Positions 60,918 to 64,000 of a stretch of 64,000 bases of DNA are shown piece by piece. A program made the translations under genes and the position numbers. The notes beneath the pieces were generated by a model that was not told where the DNA came from, ran no database searches, and worked only from the letters and a program-made list of their open reading frames with translations. The DNA is from JBMOLL01 sp049325415 (GTDB taxonomy: Bacteria; Bacteroidota; Bacteroidia; Bacteroidales; GCA-2748055): assembly GCA_049325415.1 (NCBI GenBank), contig JBMOLL010000040.1:22044-86043 (forward strand). Direction: 5' to 3'. Within the stretch, counting starts at the first letter, position 1; each line of letters opens with the position of its first letter.

Positions 60918-63542
60918 ATGAAAAAAATTTTATTCGTACCCCTGCTATGCTTATGCCTGATCCATACTCAAAACACTGTGGCCCAGGATCTCCCTGTTGT
61001 TATTGAAGCGGAAGACGGAATACTCGGCTCCGAATTCAGGGTAGTGGACACCCTGGGGATCAGGGCAGTAACCGTGAATTCGAACGTGGTGAATTCATAT
61101 AATCCGGGAAGCGATGAACGGGTAATCACTTTTGAAGTAACTTTTCCGGATACCGGAACCTATCATCTGTTCGCTCATATTCTGACCGGAAAAAACACCT
61201 TTGATGACGACAGTTATTTTTACGGCAACGGTTTCGGGGTCAAGAACAGTACTGTAAATGCAGACTGGATCCGGGCCAACGGGCTGGCTGGGGTCGGATA
61301 CAGTGTTATTACCGACCTGGTGTACGGGGCAGGATCCACCCAGAGCGGAGTCTGGAAATGGCTGAATATGTCGAGGTACACGGGTGATGCCATGCCGGTT
61401 TCCTTCAGGGTTGATGAGGGATCGCTCACCCAGACCTTCCAGATCGGAGCCCGGGAAAACGGTTTTTATATTGATAAACTGATTTTCGGCAGGAAAGGTC
61501 TGTTCTTTACCGTATCCAACCTGAATAAGGGAGAAGCGGGCACAAAAGTCGATCCGGCCACCCTTCCCCCGGGAACCCCTCTTGCCGACGGACAGGAAAA
61601 ATTCCTGGGCAGTGCCTGGGACTATGTACAGGCGCCCTATTTTGCCGGTTTATGGAACCAGTCGACTCCCGGTAACGCCGGGAAATGGGGCAGCGTGGAA
61701 TATACGCGAAACAGCATGAACTGGACGGTTCTGGATTCGACCTACAATGTGGCCAAGCGCTATAGCATGCTTTTCAAGGAGCATACCCTGATCTGGGGTG
61801 CCCAGCAGCCGCCCTGGATCGGCGATCTGGACTCTGCACATCAGCGGCAGGAGATCGAAGGCTGGTTTGCCGCACTGGCGAACCGCTATCCGGATATCGA
61901 TATGATTGATGTCGTCAACGAACCCATTCATAATGCCCCGAACGGAATGGTCCCCTGGGGAACCACGGTACCCAATGTCGATTATGCCGGTGCACTTGGT
62001 GGTGCAGGGGAGACGGGCTGGGACTGGATCATCACCTCATTCCGGCTTGCCCGACAGTATTTCCCGAACGCCAAATTGATTATCAACGAATACAGTGTGA
62101 TCAACAGCACTTCGACCACACAGAAATATATTGAAATCATTAACCTCCTGAAAGCGGAGAACCTTATTGACGGGATCGGTGAACAGGGACATGCCTTCAC
62201 GACCTACGGCACCTCCAGTGAACTGATGAAAACCAACCTGGACCTGCTGGCAGCCACCGGCATACCCATTTACATCACCGAACTGGATATCGACGGCCCG
62301 ACCGACCTCACCCAGCTCAAGGAATACCAGCGTGTATTCCCCCTGTTCTGGGAACACCCGGGAGTGGCAGGTGTGACCCTCTGGGGCTACCGTTACGGGG
62401 TATGGAGACAGGATGAAAAGGCCTATATTATCGATGAAAATAATATCGACCGCCCGGCCATGCGCTGGCTGAAAGCCTATGTCAACGATACCCTGACCCT
62501 CATGGGGTCCCTCGAGGTACTGGGGGAAAACACCGGAGATGCAGACACGCTGATGGTAGGTCAGAAAATTCAGCTGGAGGCCCTGATCCAGCCCTACAAC
62601 ACCACCATTCCCAATGTTCTCTGGAGCGTCAACTACACAAACCTGGCATCGGTCGACCAGGACGGGTGGGTCACAGCCCTGAACGCAGGGACTGTCCTTG
62701 TTAAAGCCACAGCATGGGACGGCTCCGGTGTTTACGGAACCCGGAAAGTGGTGATTATCAGCAAACCTGTGGAGTCGATCCAACTGAGCTCTGCGAATAA
62801 TCAGACCACTGTATTTGTAAACGAAACCATCCAGATGAGCGCAACGGTATTGCCTTCCGATGCGTCGGTGAAAACCATCACCTGGTCGGTGGCACCGGCG
62901 GAAAAAGCCTTCATTAACTCCACCGGGCTGATGAAAGGAAAAATAGCCGGCCCGGTCACGGTTACTGCCACTGCCACAGATGGTTCCGGAGTTTACGGGA
63001 CGATGGTGATCACGGTACTAAACCGCCTCACCGAATCGATTGTTGTCACTTCCCGGGAGGACTCCCTTCTGGCCGGTGCCACGATGCAGATGTATGCCCA
63101 GGTGGTGCCGGACAATGTCACCAATCCCGCATATACCTGGAGTGTTGATCCTGCTGCTTTTGCAGAGATCAGCAGCAGCGGCGTACTCACGGGTCTGGAG
63201 GAAGGCCTGGTAACCGTTACCGCTTCTGCCTCTGATGAATCGGGAGTAACGGGAACAAAGGACATCAGGATATATAAGGATCACACCGCTACGGCGTCCT
63301 GGGAACAGGATGGGGTAACGGTCTATCCCAATCCGGCCGCCGGAGGAAAATTCACCATTGCAGGACTGAGCGGCACTGAGCGGATTGAACTGCTTGACCT
63401 GTCAGGTAAAATATGTGCGATCAGTGCTGCAGCGGGAACGACTGTCCTCGAACTGCAGCCCGGCTGCCCAGCAGGCCTTTATATGATCCGGATCACCCGG
63501 GAAGACGGCAAACTGATCACCCTGAAGATCGCACTGCTTTAA
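60918..63542 (+). CDS. Secreted GH10 endo-1,4-beta-xylanase with three Big_2 domains and type IX sorting signal
   Basis: 874 residues. Signal peptide (about 1-22), an N-terminal beta-sandwich module of CBM type (about 23-190, IEAEDGILGSEFRV), then a GH10 barrel (about 215-530) with acid/base Glu335 (DVVNEPIHN) and nucleophile Glu455 (YITELDIDG), also TLIWGAQQPPWI for the substrate subsites. Three Big_2 Ig-like repeats follow (about 545-795) and a Por secretion C-terminal domain (VYPNPAAGGKF, residues about 805-874), which sends the enzyme to the surface by the type IX system. It cuts the xylan backbone. Confidence 0.94.
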   Translation: MKKILFVPLLCLCLIHTQNTVAQDLPVVIEAEDGILGSEFRVVDTLGIRAVTVNSNVVNSYNPGSDERVITFEVTFPDTGTYHLFAHILTGKNTFDDDSYFYGNGFGVKNSTVNADWIRANGLAGVGYSVITDLVYGAGSTQSGVWKWLNMSRYTGDAMPVSFRVDEGSLTQTFQIGARENGFYIDKLIFGRKGLFFTVSNLNKGEAGTKVDPATLPPGTPLADGQEKFLGSAWDYVQAPYFAGLWNQSTPGNAGKWGSVEYTRNSMNWTVLDSTYNVAKRYSMLFKEHTLIWGAQQPPWIGDLDSAHQRQEIEGWFAALANRYPDIDMIDVVNEPIHNAPNGMVPWGTTVPNVDYAGALGGAGETGWDWIITSFRLARQYFPNAKLIINEYSVINSTSTTQKYIEIINLLKAENLIDGIGEQGHAFTTYGTSSELMKTNLDLLAATGIPIYITELDIDGPTDLTQLKEYQRVFPLFWEHPGVAGVTLWGYRYGVWRQDEKAYIIDENNIDRPAMRWLKAYVNDTLTLMGSLEVLGENTGDADTLMVGQKIQLEALIQPYNTTIPNVLWSVNYTNLASVDQDGWVTALNAGTVLVKATAWDGSGVYGTRKVVIISKPVESIQLSSANNQTTVFVNETIQMSATVLPSDASVKTITWSVAPAEKAFINSTGLMKGKIAGPVTVTATATDGSGVYGTMVITVLNRLTESIVVTSREDSLLAGATMQMYAQVVPDNVTNPAYTWSVDPAAFAEISSSGVLTGLEEGLVTVTASASDESGVTGTKDIRIYKDHTATASWEQDGVTVYPNPAAGGKFTIAGLSGTERIELLDLSGKICAISAAAGTTVLELQPGCPAGLYMIRITREDGKLITLKIALL

Positions 63543-63560
63543 AAACGGCCTGAATCCGTT

Positions 63561-64000
63561 ATGAGAAAGACTATCAGATATGCAGGGCTGCTTTTGGCGG
63601 CTCTGCTGCTATTCAGACCCTCCAGCGGTCAGTCGCCTTCGTTTGTCACCTACATGAACCCCGTCATCCCGGGCGATCATCCCGATGCCACCCTGACGCG
63701 GATCGGAAACGATTATTACACCACCGGATCCTCTTTCAACCCGACGCCGGTCATTTACCATTCCACCGACCTGGTGCACTGGGAAGCCATTGCCCGGCCC
63801 GTCAAGCCGTCCTGGTCATTATACGGAACGAATCCCGGCGGCGGATGCTGGGGCGGGCATATGGTCCTGTACAATGGCAAATACTGGGATTTCTTTTCCC
63901 GGGCCAACACCATGTACTTTGTAAAGGCCGATGACCCGGCAGGACCGTGGAGCCTCCCCGTAAAGGTAAACAACCCCTCCACCCTGCCATACGGACTGGG
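63561..64000 (+). CDS. Glycoside hydrolase family 43-like enzyme, partial (5' part)
   Basis: The frame starts at an ATG at 63561 and runs out of the window after 146 residues. It has a signal peptide (about 1-24) followed by the start of a five-bladed propeller: NPVIPGDHPDATLTRIGNDY with the general-base Asp of GH43, TTGSSFNPTPVIYHSTDLVHW and GGGCWGGHMVLYNGKYW. GH43 enzymes are beta-xylosidases or alpha-arabinofuranosidases. It lies 18 bp after the xylanase, so both are in one operon for degrading arabinoxylan. Confidence 0.88.
   Translation, partial: MRKTIRYAGLLLAALLLFRPSSGQSPSFVTYMNPVIPGDHPDATLTRIGNDYYTTGSSFNPTPVIYHSTDLVHWEAIARPVKPSWSLYGTNPGGGCWGGHMVLYNGKYWDFFSRANTMYFVKADDPAGPWSLPVKVNNPSTLPYGL

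Overview
The window looks like a chromosomal segment of a member of the Bacteroidota, most likely a Bacteroidales or Marinilabiliales type anaerobe or facultative anaerobe. The signs are a SusC/SusD pair, a xylanase with a C-terminal type IX secretion sorting domain, a short primary sigma factor, the block bamD-rpoZ-coaBC-DUF4835-recN, and several promoters of the TTTG-N19-TAnnTTTG type that is characteristic of this phylum. The placement is inferred from gene content and promoter style; no rRNA is present.

Layout. 1-5301 (minus): a SusC/SusD/lipoprotein glycan-uptake operon with a strong promoter in front. 5719-10084 (minus): histidine degradation (hutI, ftcD) behind a DUF819 membrane protein, closed by a terminator. 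10085-10781: a gene-free repeat island with an unbroken run of about 27 seven-base repeats, a REP-like family and a 12-base tandem repeat. 10782-16655 (minus): fabI, then recN, a DUF4835 gene, coaBC (split by an apparent frameshift in a run of 11 A), rpoZ and bamD. 16898-18157 (plus): a serine-palmitoyltransferase-like PLP enzyme with a textbook promoter.

18252-24231 (minus): a nine-gene arsenic cluster (arsR, arsE-like thioredoxin, arsF-like, arsG-like, ArsP-type permease, a ProC-like reductase, arsC, arsM, acr3) with a candidate ArsR operator over its promoter. 24352-28144: a small secreted protein, an Fnr-type regulator with the four cysteines expected for an Fe-S cluster, a NifX-like protein, a thioredoxin-like protein lacking the normal CxxC, a thioredoxin-reductase-like flavoprotein lacking the NADPH phosphate-binding arginines, and a second Crp-type regulator. 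I consider this redox module the best candidate for something not yet described. 28424-34644: a DUF3788 protein, further repeats, a GH35-like/DUF5597 glycosidase, an unrecognised secreted protein, a second repeat island and a TPR protein.

34891-41379 (plus): a tripartite efflux system (TolC, HlyD/MacA, MacB-like ATPase and permease) followed by a LytS/LytTR two-component pair, preceded by twin palindromes that look like operators. 41421-48584: a GNAT acetyltransferase, an unknown secreted protein, tRNA-Pro(GGG), a canonical thioredoxin reductase, glycerate kinase, an unknown membrane-anchored protein and a class III cyclase fused to an HD domain. 48707-56608: a secreted EEP-family nuclease/phosphatase, uvrB, the primary sigma factor, a DegP protease, two flavoproteins, a small NUMOD1-like protein and a small secreted protein. 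56718-64000: carbohydrate genes (a sialate-O-acetylesterase-like enzyme, a GH10 xylanase with three Big_2 domains, and the start of a GH43 enzyme) around a PocR-domain histidine kinase and its response regulator. The right end is thus a xylan-degradation locus that continues past the window.
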